Source: JACMLD01 sp047602295 (GTDB taxonomy: Bacteria; Bacteroidota; Bacteroidia; Chitinophagales; Chitinophagaceae). From it: a stretch of 64,000 nt of DNA. Position numbers and translations under genes: made by a program. Under the pieces are notes generated by a model. It had not been told where the DNA came from and ran no database searches. It saw only the letters and a program-made list of their open reading frames with translations. The stretch is from NCBI GenBank assembly GCA_047602295.1, contig JASGHP010000001.1, positions 4,526,001 through 4,590,000 of the forward strand. The letters run 5' to 3'. Shown here piece by piece: positions 54,628-63,297 of the stretch (positions within the stretch are counted from its first letter, which is position 1; each line of letters starts with the position of its first letter).

Positions 54628-55848
54628 ATGCAAAGAAGAGAATTACTTAAATATTTATCGCTTACTCCATTGGCAGCAGGCGCTTCAGTAATGGTTCCTA
54701 ATGAAACGTTGGCACATACACTTGCGCCCACTGCTAAAAGAGATTTGTTTAAAGAATTAGGCGTGCGCACTTTTATTAATGCAGCCGGCACTTATACTGC
54801 CATGACTGGTTCACTGATGCACGACTTTGTTGTAGATACCATCAGAAATGCTTCTACTGATTTTTGCATGATGGATGAATTGCAGGATAAAGTGGGTGAA
54901 AAAATTGCAGCGTTGGTACATTCTGAAGCTGCTGTGGTAACTACCGGTGCATTCTCTGGTATGACATTGGGATTAGCCGGTATACTGACAGGTATGGATC
55001 TGAAAAAAGTAGAACAACTGCCTCACCTGGAAGGAACCGATATGAAGTCTGAAGTAATTATCCAGAAAGCGCATACCATTGTATATAATCACGCATTAAA
55101 GAATACAGGTTGCAATATTATTTATGTAGAAACTGTAGAAGAACTGGAAAAAGCCATCAATGAAAAAACTGCCCTGCTGCATTTTTTAAACATAGAAGCA
55201 GACAAAGGAAAAATAATGCACGAAGAGTGGGTAGCACTTGGCAAAAAACATGGTATACCAACTTCTATTGATATTGCAGCAGATGTACCCCCCGTTTCTA
55301 ACCTCTGGAAGTTTAATGACATGGGCTTCAGTTTTGTTGTCATCTCTGGTGGTAAAGCAATGCGGGGGCCACAAAGCGCCGGCCTGCTGATGGGCAAAAA
55401 AGATATTATTGCGGCGGCAAGATTAAGCATGGCGCCACGTGGATTTAATGTTGGCCGCGGATTTAAAGTAAACAAAGAAGAAGTGCTGGGCATGTATGTG
55501 GCGCTGGAACATTATATAAACCAGGACCACGATAAAGAATGGAAAGAATGGGAAGCTGCTACTGCTGTTATTGAAAGCAGTGTGAAAACGATAAATACAG
55601 TAACCACCAATATCAACGTGCCTACACTTGGCAATGTTACACCTACATTAACTATCAGTTGGGATTCAACAGTAGTAAAAACAACTGGTCAGAATGTACA
55701 ATTGAATTTACGCAACGGCTCTCCATCAATTGAAATTGGCAATGCAAAAGATAAAAGCATAACAGTTACAGTGTGGATGCTGAAACCGGGCCAGGAAAAA
55801 ATTGTAGCAAAAAGAATTACTGAAGAGCTTAAAAAAGCTTCTGCCTGA
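54628..55848 (+). CDS. Exported SelA/DgaE-like PLP-dependent enzyme
   Basis: The 406-residue protein belongs to the SelA-related PLP enzymes (including D-glucosaminate-6-phosphate ammonia lyase, DgaE). The Schiff-base Lys243 lies in SGGKAMRGPQSAGLL, and IDIAADVPPVSNL places the cofactor Asp near 215-219. It opens with a twin-arginine signal (MQRRELLKYLSLTPLAAGA), so it appears to be folded with its cofactor and exported by Tat. It would catalyse elimination or isomerisation of an amino acid or amino sugar. Its closest relatives in other bacteria lie next to COG3964 deacetylases, as here. Confidence 0.88.
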   Translation: MQRRELLKYLSLTPLAAGASVMVPNETLAHTLAPTAKRDLFKELGVRTFINAAGTYTAMTGSLMHDFVVDTIRNASTDFCMMDELQDKVGEKIAALVHSEAAVVTTGAFSGMTLGLAGILTGMDLKKVEQLPHLEGTDMKSEVIIQKAHTIVYNHALKNTGCNIIYVETVEELEKAINEKTALLHFLNIEADKGKIMHEEWVALGKKHGIPTSIDIAADVPPVSNLWKFNDMGFSFVVISGGKAMRGPQSAGLLMGKKDIIAAARLSMAPRGFNVGRGFKVNKEEVLGMYVALEHYINQDHDKEWKEWEAATAVIESSVKTINTVTTNINVPTLGNVTPTLTISWDSTVVKTTGQNVQLNLRNGSPSIEIGNAKDKSITVTVWMLKPGQEKIVAKRITEELKKASA

Positions 55849-55883
55849 TAAAAGATCATATCTTACTTCATCAAAATTACAGG

Positions 55884-57155
55884 ATGATGTACAAGCCATA
55901 CGTTTGCTGCCTTTTATTTTTTATTGCGCTTCGTAGTTTTTGCCAGCCTTATAGTATTGTAATAAAAGGCGGCTTTGTCTTTGATCCTAAAAACAATATT
56001 CACGAGATAATGGATATAGCCATTGCTGATGGAAAGATTGCATCCGTGGCTAAAAAAATTGATACTACCGGTGCCGTACAGGTGGTGAATGCAAAAGGCA
56101 TGTATGTAATGCCGGGGCTTATCGATCTTCATGTGCATGTTTTTGCAGGCAATGAGCCCGACCATAGCTATAGCAATGGCCCTTTGTCTATTCCACCCGA
56201 TGGTTTCACTTTTAGAAATGGGGTTACAACTGTAGTAGATGCAGGTTGCTCCGGATGGAAAAATTTTCCTGTTTTTAAACGGCAGATTATAGATGCTTCC
56301 CAAACCCGCGTATTGGCGTTCTTAAATATTGTAGGTGAAGGCATGCGTGGTGGCCCATATGAACAGGACACAAAAGATATGGATGGAAAGATGACATCAT
56401 TGGTAGCCCGTCAATTTAAAAATTATGTTGTTGGCATTAAAGTAGCCCATTATAGTGGCAGCGAATGGACACCGGTAGATGAAGCCGTAAAAGCTGGTAC
56501 ACTAGCCAACATACCTGTAATGATTGATTTTGGTGGCAGCAATCCTCCCCTACCCATTGAAGAATTGTTCTCCAAACATTTGCGCCCTGGCGATATTTTC
56601 ACACATTGCTTTGCATTATTGAACAGCCGGGAATCTGTAGTAGACACCATCACAAAAAAAGTAAAACCTTTCATCTGGGATGCACGCAAAAAAGGCATCT
56701 ACTTCGATGTTGGCTATGGTGGCATTAGCTTTAACTTTTCGCAGGCAATTGCAGGTGTTAATGATAAATTTTACCCCAGTTCTATCAGCACAGACATTCA
56801 CACAGGCAGTATGAATGCTGCTATGAAAGACATTCTTAACATCATGTCTAAGTTTATGGCGATAGGTATGAAACTGGAAGATTTAGTACAAGCTGTTACC
56901 TGGATGCCTGCAAAAGAAATAAAGCATGAGGAATTAGGCAACCTTTCTACAGGAGGCATTGCAGACATTGCCATACTCTCCATGCAGGAAGGTGCATTTG
57001 GTTTTTATGATTATACAGGCTATAAAGTGGAGGCAAAACAAAAACTGGAATGTGAAATGACTATAAAAGGTGGTAAAATTGTTTATGACCTAAACGGCAT
57101 AGCAAATCCGATTTTTGTTGGTGCAAAAAAGAATGCTGTTAGTGCTACCCATTAG
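55884..57155 (+). CDS. Exported COG3964-type amidohydrolase/deacetylase
   Basis: The 423-residue protein has a signal peptide (ending SFCQ) and the amidohydrolase-superfamily TIM barrel with metal-binding DLHVHVFAG (His83, His85), a VGIKVAHYSG segment holding the carboxylated Lys, and STDIHTG with the catalytic Asp. Members of this group, related to EF_0837, hydrolyse N- or O-acyl groups; characterised members act on small acyl-hydroxy or acyl-amino acids. It follows the PLP enzyme by 35 bases, so the acyl group may be removed before PLP chemistry. Substrate unknown. Confidence 0.88.
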   Translation: MMYKPYVCCLLFFIALRSFCQPYSIVIKGGFVFDPKNNIHEIMDIAIADGKIASVAKKIDTTGAVQVVNAKGMYVMPGLIDLHVHVFAGNEPDHSYSNGPLSIPPDGFTFRNGVTTVVDAGCSGWKNFPVFKRQIIDASQTRVLAFLNIVGEGMRGGPYEQDTKDMDGKMTSLVARQFKNYVVGIKVAHYSGSEWTPVDEAVKAGTLANIPVMIDFGGSNPPLPIEELFSKHLRPGDIFTHCFALLNSRESVVDTITKKVKPFIWDARKKGIYFDVGYGGISFNFSQAIAGVNDKFYPSSISTDIHTGSMNAAMKDILNIMSKFMAIGMKLEDLVQAVTWMPAKEIKHEELGNLSTGGIADIAILSMQEGAFGFYDYTGYKVEAKQKLECEMTIKGGKIVYDLNGIANPIFVGAKKNAVSATH

Positions 57156-57276
57156 AGTACGGGTTACAGCCCAAGAATGATCAATCTGTGTTACCAATGC
57201 TGGCGCAATAAAGTAACGGCAAATAGCCATTCGCTTTTACTAAACGATATTGGGTTTATTTTCAAACCGCTAAACA

Positions 57277-59073
57277 ATGCAAGCAAATCAAACTTCTGCT
57301 AGTTTGCCATTTCGTATAAACGCAATGATCCTGTTTGTTGTTTTTACCGCATTATTATTGCTTAGCTGTAATCGTTCTAAACCATTGCCTCCTGGTGACA
57401 AAGACAATGGCGGCCTTTTTCTTCCGGGGAATTTTGAAGCAGTGGTTGTAGCAGACAGTATTGGCAGGGCAAGGCATATGGCCGTTAATGACAATGGAGA
57501 CATTTACGTGAAACTTACTTACAATGATATAATGCACGGTTATGGCGGCACTGTTGCATTGCGTGATGAAAACAATGATGGCAAAGCAGACATCATAGCA
57601 TACATGGGCAATTACAAAGATGAAGGTGGTCTGCCCGCAGGCATCAGAATATACGATGGCTACTTGTATACAACTACCGTTAAATATATTTTCAGGAACA
57701 AACTGATTAACGGTTCACTTCTACCAGACAAAGCAACAGATACTATTTTTACCGATACAGATACTGCATTGTTTCGTCATTGGCACTCCGCCAAGCCCAT
57801 CACTTTTGATAATAACGGCAATATGTATATGCCTTTCGGCGCACCAGACGATGCGGCGCAGGATGTAAAGATTGCAGGTGCTGCTGGCATACCCAATGGA
57901 AAAGGCGTTGATCCTGCACCGGAATTGGAAAACCATGCAGGCATATGGAAGTTTGACGCCAATAAAAAATACCAAACACAAAAAGACGGCTACCAATATG
58001 CAACGGGTTTGCGTAGTATATTAGCCATTGCCTGGAACGATAAGGATCACAGTTTGTATGCAGCCGTAAATGGAATGGATAATTTTCACACCCGCTATCC
58101 GGAGCGTTATACGCCCTGGCAGGCTGCTATGTTGCCATCAGAAATTTTTACTAAAGTGAAAGAACATGGAAACTATGGGTGGCCTTATGGTTATTATGAT
58201 CAATTGCAGGGAAAAAATATTTTGCAACCCGGCTATGGTGGCGATGGGAAAATAACAGGCAGAGCTGCTTCTTTCGATTTACCCATTATTGGCTTTCCCG
58301 GTCATTGGGCGCCAATGGATTTACTGTTTTATAAAGGCAATCAATTTCCTGAGCATTATAAAAATGGTGCTTTCATTGCATTTCATGGCTCCACGGATCG
58401 TTCACCTTATCCGCAGGCTGGCTATACAGTTTGTTTTGTTCCTTTTAAAGATGGCAAGGCTACCACGCAGTGGGAATTGTTTGCTGATGGTTTTACCGGA
58501 GTAGATACAGTTGTAAATACCAGCGATGCAAAATACCGGCCTATGGGACTTGCAGAAGGCCCTGATGGCTCTTTGTACATTACAGAATCTAACAAAGGAA
58601 AAATATGGCGGGTGATGTATAAAGGCGATAAAAAAAGTTTCGCGGCAGCGCAATTGGTAGCAATGGAAAATAGAAAATCAAGAACCTATATTAAAACACC
58701 CGATGAAGTAAAGGATAATATGGGCAAGGGCGGGGATATGGCAGGATTGATATTGTATAATTCTTATTGCGTCTCTTGCCACCAACGTGATGGCAAGGGA
58801 GATAATAATCGTTACCCACCATTGTTGGGTTCTAACTGGATAGCCGGTGGCAGTGATACTTTAATCAACATTATTCTAAACGGCTTGCAAAAAGAGATAG
58901 TAGTGAATGGAAAAACATTTAATGGTGTAATGCCCGCACATGGCGGCTTCCTTGACGATCACGCAGTTGCTTCTATTGCTACTTATGTAAAAATAAGGTT
59001 CAATAAAGAAAAAATAAACATCACATCTGCAGAGGTAAGCAAAATAAGAGCTGCTACCAGTGTAAAAAAATAA
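57277..59073 (+). CDS. Sorbosone dehydrogenase-like lipoprotein with cytochrome c domain
   Basis: The 598-residue protein has a lipoprotein signal with lipobox LLLSC (Cys31; an internal Met17 is an alternative start), a glucose/sorbosone dehydrogenase-like beta-propeller (about 50-460, PQQ-type) and a C-terminal c-type cytochrome (about 485-580) with the haem motif CVSCH (Cys498, Cys501, His502) and likely axial Met552 in GVMPAHGG. It should oxidise a sugar aldehyde or alditol in the periplasm and pass electrons to the respiratory chain. Substrate unknown; PQQ genes are not in the window. Confidence 0.9.
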   Translation: MQANQTSASLPFRINAMILFVVFTALLLLSCNRSKPLPPGDKDNGGLFLPGNFEAVVVADSIGRARHMAVNDNGDIYVKLTYNDIMHGYGGTVALRDENNDGKADIIAYMGNYKDEGGLPAGIRIYDGYLYTTTVKYIFRNKLINGSLLPDKATDTIFTDTDTALFRHWHSAKPITFDNNGNMYMPFGAPDDAAQDVKIAGAAGIPNGKGVDPAPELENHAGIWKFDANKKYQTQKDGYQYATGLRSILAIAWNDKDHSLYAAVNGMDNFHTRYPERYTPWQAAMLPSEIFTKVKEHGNYGWPYGYYDQLQGKNILQPGYGGDGKITGRAASFDLPIIGFPGHWAPMDLLFYKGNQFPEHYKNGAFIAFHGSTDRSPYPQAGYTVCFVPFKDGKATTQWELFADGFTGVDTVVNTSDAKYRPMGLAEGPDGSLYITESNKGKIWRVMYKGDKKSFAAAQLVAMENRKSRTYIKTPDEVKDNMGKGGDMAGLILYNSYCVSCHQRDGKGDNNRYPPLLGSNWIAGGSDTLINIILNGLQKEIVVNGKTFNGVMPAHGGFLDDHAVASIATYVKIRFNKEKINITSAEVSKIRAATSVKK

Positions 59074-59183
59074 AACGCAGCGCTGTATAAACGTTATTAT
59101 TTACTTGCTATTATTGAAACACCTGAATTGCCTGCTCTATTGATTTGTTTCATAGAATATTTATGTTGACTAACAATTAAAAA

Positions 59184-60827
59184 ATGAACGCACAAAAATT
59201 TTTAACCACGTTTGTTCTCTTTCTTTTAGGTTTAATTGGCTACGCCCAAGATAAAGTAAATGATGATGAATCCAGCAGCTACAACAAGAATAAACCAGAA
59301 CGGGAAGAATGGCTTAGAAATACCAACGACGGCATGTTTATTCACTTTAGTGCAGATGCACAATTAGGCGTTGTTATCAGTCACACATTGGTTGGCGCTT
59401 CAGATGATTATGTAAAAAGATATTTCACAGAGCTGCCGCAAACTTTTAATCCCAGCAAATTTGATCCCACAGAAATAGCCACACTTGCAAAACTGGCGGG
59501 TATGAAGTATATCATGTTCACTACCAAACATCATTCTGGTTTTTGCATGTGGGATACAAAAACAACGCCCTATAATATTATGAATACACCTTACCACAAA
59601 GACCTGCTAAAAGAATTTGTGGAAGCAACTCGCAAAGCAGGTTTGCAGGTAGGATTTTACTTCTCGCCGGAAGATTTTAATTTTTACTACAATCACCATA
59701 TGCCTATTAGCAGGGATAATATAGTAATGACAGATGCAGTTAAAAAAGAGTTTACTGATTTTACCCGCAAGCAATGTGAAGAACTAATGACCAATTATGG
59801 CAAAATTGATTTGCTGTTTATTGATGGAGAGCCAAAAGAAGTTGTGAAAGAAACCTGCTGGAAATTGCAACCAGATATTTTAATTACACGCGGCGCATTG
59901 AAAACGCCGGAACAAATGCTTCCCGGTGTAACAGTTACTGAACCATGGTTATCCTGCATTACTATGGGCACTGCATGGCAGTATCAACCTACTAATGATC
60001 GCTATAAGTCGGGCACCAAATTAATTGAGTTATTGATTGAAGCAAGAAGCAAGGGCGGCTCATTATTATTAAACATCGGGCCAAAATCAAATGGCGCTAT
60101 AGCAGATGAACAGGAAAATCGTTTGCGTGAAATGGCTGCCTGGTATTTTATCAATCGAGAAGCAGTAGACGATGTACGTGCATGGACAATCAATAAAGAA
60201 AACAATATCTGGTATACAACCGGCACAGGAACTAAAACAGTATATGCTTTTGTAACAGATGCCGCTTCCTGGGCAGAAGGCGATAGAAAAGAAATTGTGT
60301 TACATGCAGTAAAATCAACACCCGCTACTAAAATAAGTGTGCTGGGACAAAACAGCCTTATACAAGAATACAGACCGGGCAAAGATGTAAGTTGTCGTTT
60401 TAAACAAACAGATACAGGGTTTGTGGTTTCAGTTGTAAAAGCCCAACGTCTTTATGATGATCACAAATGGCCGAATCCTGTTGTTATAAAATTGGAGGAC
60501 GTATTGCCTGCTATTGAACCGATACAAGTAATTACCGAAAAAGCAAGCAGCACAAATAGTAATGAAGCATTACTGTCCGGCAAAATTGTTCAACAAAAAA
60601 TGGCAGATAATATTACCGCATCATTTTATTATCGCGAATACAACGGGCAAACAGAAGACTTATATGGAGGAAGCTGGATGCAATCAGCACCGGTTACACC
60701 AAAAGCAGATGGTAGTTTTAGCGCTACTATAAAAGCTTTGACAAAGGGAAAGCGTTACGAATACAAAGCAGTTGTTGCATACAAACTTGTTCCTGTGGAT
60801 GGAGATAAAAAAGTATGGCAGCAATAA
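59184..60827 (+). CDS. GH29 alpha-L-fucosidase-like enzyme
   Basis: The 547-residue protein has a signal peptide (ending GYAQ) and the GH29 barrel: WLRNTNDGMFIHFS, FTTKHHSGFCMWDTK with the HH pair, and the nucleophile Asp214 in DLLFIDGEPK. GH29 enzymes cleave terminal alpha-L-fucose. The C-terminal part (about 350-547) is a beta-sandwich accessory region. The usual DLVW motif is replaced by DLLF, so the fine specificity may differ. It is the fifth catabolic gene behind the SusC/D pair. Confidence 0.9.
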   Translation: MNAQKFLTTFVLFLLGLIGYAQDKVNDDESSSYNKNKPEREEWLRNTNDGMFIHFSADAQLGVVISHTLVGASDDYVKRYFTELPQTFNPSKFDPTEIATLAKLAGMKYIMFTTKHHSGFCMWDTKTTPYNIMNTPYHKDLLKEFVEATRKAGLQVGFYFSPEDFNFYYNHHMPISRDNIVMTDAVKKEFTDFTRKQCEELMTNYGKIDLLFIDGEPKEVVKETCWKLQPDILITRGALKTPEQMLPGVTVTEPWLSCITMGTAWQYQPTNDRYKSGTKLIELLIEARSKGGSLLLNIGPKSNGAIADEQENRLREMAAWYFINREAVDDVRAWTINKENNIWYTTGTGTKTVYAFVTDAASWAEGDRKEIVLHAVKSTPATKISVLGQNSLIQEYRPGKDVSCRFKQTDTGFVVSVVKAQRLYDDHKWPNPVVIKLEDVLPAIEPIQVITEKASSTNSNEALLSGKIVQQKMADNITASFYYREYNGQTEDLYGGSWMQSAPVTPKADGSFSATIKALTKGKRYEYKAVVAYKLVPVDGDKKVWQQ

Positions 60828-60884
60828 AGCAACATCAATCATCACTTTGTATGTTAAATACAACTTTGCTAAACTGAATACAAT

Positions 60885-60892
60885 TATTTTTG
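60885..60892 (+). promoter_or_regulatory. Candidate -7 promoter element before the second RidA gene
   Basis: TATTTTTG matches TAnnTTTG and lies 31 bases before the RidA start at 60924. A TTTG at 60865-60868 is closer than a typical -33 (16 bases), so the promoter is uncertain. Confidence 0.35.
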
Positions 60893-60923
60893 CAACCAAT
60901 TTTATAATTACTCAATAATAATC

Positions 60924-61394
60924 ATGGAGAACTTAACAGCAGATCAGCGTTTTCAGCAAACAGGACTAATTCTGCCACCGGCACCAGCACCATTAGGCGT
61001 TTACAAACCTTGCCTTATAGACGGAAAATATTTATACCTCTCCGGTCATGGGCCTGTACAAAATGATAAAAGCCTTATCATTGGCAGAATTGGCGAGCAA
61101 CTGGATATGGAACAGGGAAAATTAGCAGCAAGACAAGTAGGTCTCACTATGCTATCAACTATCATCAGCAACATTGGTTCTTTCAATAAAGTAAAAAGAG
61201 TTATAAAAGTTTTGGGTATGGTTAATTGCGTTTCAAGTTTTGAGAAGCATCCTTACGTTATTAATGGCTGCAGTGAATTGTTTGCTACTGTGTGGGGTAC
61301 TGAAAATGGCGTGGGTGTAAGAAGCGCCGTTGGCTTTGGCTCTTTGCCAGATAATATTCCGGTAGAAATTGAAGCGCTTTTTGAATTGGTGTAA
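60924..61394 (+). CDS. Second RidA-family protein (cytosolic, diverged)
   Basis: The 156-residue protein belongs to the YjgF/RidA superfamily but lacks any export signal, so it is cytosolic. It has the family core (LYLSGHGPVQNDKS and a C-terminal GVRSAVGFGSLPDNIPVEIEALFEL), with an Arg at the usual catalytic site and a Glu near the end. The loops differ from the exported copy at 54018-54485. It may clear reactive imines made by the pathway inside the cell. It precedes the dipeptidase gene by 199 bases. Confidence 0.88.
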   Translation: MENLTADQRFQQTGLILPPAPAPLGVYKPCLIDGKYLYLSGHGPVQNDKSLIIGRIGEQLDMEQGKLAARQVGLTMLSTIISNIGSFNKVKRVIKVLGMVNCVSSFEKHPYVINGCSELFATVWGTENGVGVRSAVGFGSLPDNIPVEIEALFELV

Positions 61395-61593
61395 AAAAAT
61401 TATTGTGCCAGCAGTGGTGACATAGATTGATCTGATGTTGCGACGCTCCATTCAGCTATTGAAATTCTGATGATCTGTGGTTGCTGTGAGACATCATGCT
61501 TATAAAAAATTAGCATACTCCGTAAATGAGAAATATTTTTCGCACCTACCACCCTTAAAACAAATTATCTCGTCGTAAAAAAATAATATTAGC

Positions 61594-62670
61594 ATGTTTA
61601 TAGTAGACGCCCATCTTGATCTTAGCATGAACGCAATGGAATGGAACCGGGATCTGACACAACCGGTGCTCGCTATTCGTGAAAGAGAAGAAGGATTAAC
61701 TGACAAACCAGATCGTGCAAAAGGAGTAGTTTCTTTCCCTGCACTGCGTGAAGGGAATATAGGACTGGTAGTTGCTACACAAATTGCCAGGTATGTTGCC
61801 CCGGAAAACAAATTAAAAGGCTGGCATTCTCCCGCACAGGCATGGGCGCAAACGCAAGGACAGCTTGCTTACTATAAAGCTATGGAATCATTGGGTGAAA
61901 TGACCCAAATTACCAACACTGCTGCTTTAGAAAAACATTTTGCTTTTTGGAATGATGATAAGCCGAAAGATAAAAAACCTATTGGCTATGTATTAAGCCT
62001 TGAAGGAGCTGATTCATTTATAACCGTTGATCATGTTGAGATTGCTTATCAGTATGGCCTTAGAGCAGTAGGCCCTGCGCACTACGGACCTGGGAGGTAT
62101 GCCAATGGAACAGATGCCACCGGAAAAATGAACGCAAATGGAATTGCACTCTTAAAAAAAATGGATGTACTGAATATGATACTGGATGCAACACATTTAT
62201 GTGATGATGCATTCTGGCAGGCAATGGACAACTTCAATGGAAATGTATGGGCTAGTCATAACAATTGCAGGGCATTGGTGAATCATAACAGGCAGTATAG
62301 TGATGAGCAAATAAAAACATTGATTGCCAGAGGTGCTGTTATTGGTGCAGCAATGGATGCATGGATGATTGTACCTGATTGGAAAAGAGGAAGCTCAACA
62401 CCCGAAAACACCGGTTGCAATCTTGACAAATTAATTAACCACATAGATCATATTTGTCAGCTTGCAGGCAATACTTTGCATGTTGGTATTGGCAGCGACC
62501 TGGATGGCGCATTCGGAAAAGAACAATGCCCTTCTGATATTGACACCATTGCAGATCTGCAAAAATTTCCGTCTTTGCTTAGCAAAAGAGGTTATTCAGC
62601 AGAAGATATTGATAACATAATGCACAAAAACTTTTTGCGCTTTCTGAAAAAAGCTTTGCCTGCTCATTAA
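61594..62670 (+). CDS. M19 renal-dipeptidase-like peptidase
   Basis: The 358-residue protein is a zinc dipeptidase of family M19. The HxD motif is DAHLDLS (His7, Asp9), with later metal-ligand segments SLEGADS, DATHLCDDAF, ASHNNCRA and the GIGSDLDGAFG loop. M19 enzymes cleave dipeptides, many with a D-amino acid at the C terminus. No signal peptide, so cytosolic. Its stop overlaps the convergent small gene by 4 bases. It may finish the breakdown of an imported dipeptide or acylated amino acid. Confidence 0.92.
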   Translation: MFIVDAHLDLSMNAMEWNRDLTQPVLAIREREEGLTDKPDRAKGVVSFPALREGNIGLVVATQIARYVAPENKLKGWHSPAQAWAQTQGQLAYYKAMESLGEMTQITNTAALEKHFAFWNDDKPKDKKPIGYVLSLEGADSFITVDHVEIAYQYGLRAVGPAHYGPGRYANGTDATGKMNANGIALLKKMDVLNMILDATHLCDDAFWQAMDNFNGNVWASHNNCRALVNHNRQYSDEQIKTLIARGAVIGAAMDAWMIVPDWKRGSSTPENTGCNLDKLINHIDHICQLAGNTLHVGIGSDLDGAFGKEQCPSDIDTIADLQKFPSLLSKRGYSAEDIDNIMHKNFLRFLKKALPAH

Positions 62671-62945
62671 CTGGAAGGCTTTAATATTTCCGGGTTAATT
62701 TCTTTTACTTCTATAGATTGTTCCGGACTAACGGCGGCTGCTATTTCTTTTAGCTCTTCTGCTTTTGCATCGGGGCCAGAGTAAAGCATGAAAAAAGTGT
62801 ACTCATTAGAACCCAAATCTTCGCCGTTGCAACCAGCCATATTGCTTTGGTGAATGAGTATGTCTTTATTTTCACGCAACCATTCATTAATGGCATCTTC
62901 CAGCATTGACTGTGTGCCCGCTTTAAACAATTTTACTTTGTACAT
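62667..62945 (-). CDS. Small hypothetical protein
   Basis: The 92-residue product is acidic and has an even mix of helix and strand (MYKVKLFKAG; EDAINEWLRENKD; YTFFMLYSGP). No signal or motif is recognised. It ends 4 bases inside the convergent dipeptidase stop and starts 2 bases before the stop of the CsbD-like gene, so the two small genes probably form a unit. Translation quality and tight spacing support it as real. Confidence 0.6.
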   Translation of the reverse strand: MYKVKLFKAGTQSMLEDAINEWLRENKDILIHQSNMAGCNGEDLGSNEYTFFMLYSGPDAKAEELKEIAAAVSPEQSIEVKEINPEILKPSS

Positions 62946-62947
62946 AA

Positions 62948-63142
62948 CTAATCATTGTGTGAAAGGCTTTCAATCCATTCTTTAATAGCCTGCTTAGAGC
63001 GGCCCATCATTTTCGACAGTCGCGCAAGCAGCTCATCTTCTTTTCCTTTTTCGTATATCAAGTCCTTTTCTGTGAGTTTTGTATTGTGTTCCATCATTTT
63101 GCTTTTCACAAAAGACCAGGGCTTTTCCAAATGCAGTTCCAT
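62948..63142 (-). CDS. CsbD-like stress-response small protein
   Basis: The 64-residue protein matches the CsbD pattern: a leading W..VK.KM segment, LTEKDLIYEKGKEDELLARL and a C-terminal helix with KMMGRSKQAIKEWI. CsbD proteins are general stress proteins of unknown mechanism. It lies upstream of the 62667-62945 gene with 2 bases between and should be cotranscribed. Confidence 0.7.
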   Translation of the reverse strand: MELHLEKPWSFVKSKMMEHNTKLTEKDLIYEKGKEDELLARLSKMMGRSKQAIKEWIESLSHND

Positions 63143-63297
63143 AAAAAATATTTTAGAATTTCGATATTCAAATCATTTTATAGAATAACAAATCCGTGCC
63201 ATAATCTGCTACTGCATTGGGGAAAACTGAAGATTTTTTTCTACAGCAAAAGAAAAACCATAGGCAAACATTATCTTCATAAAACATCATTACACAT

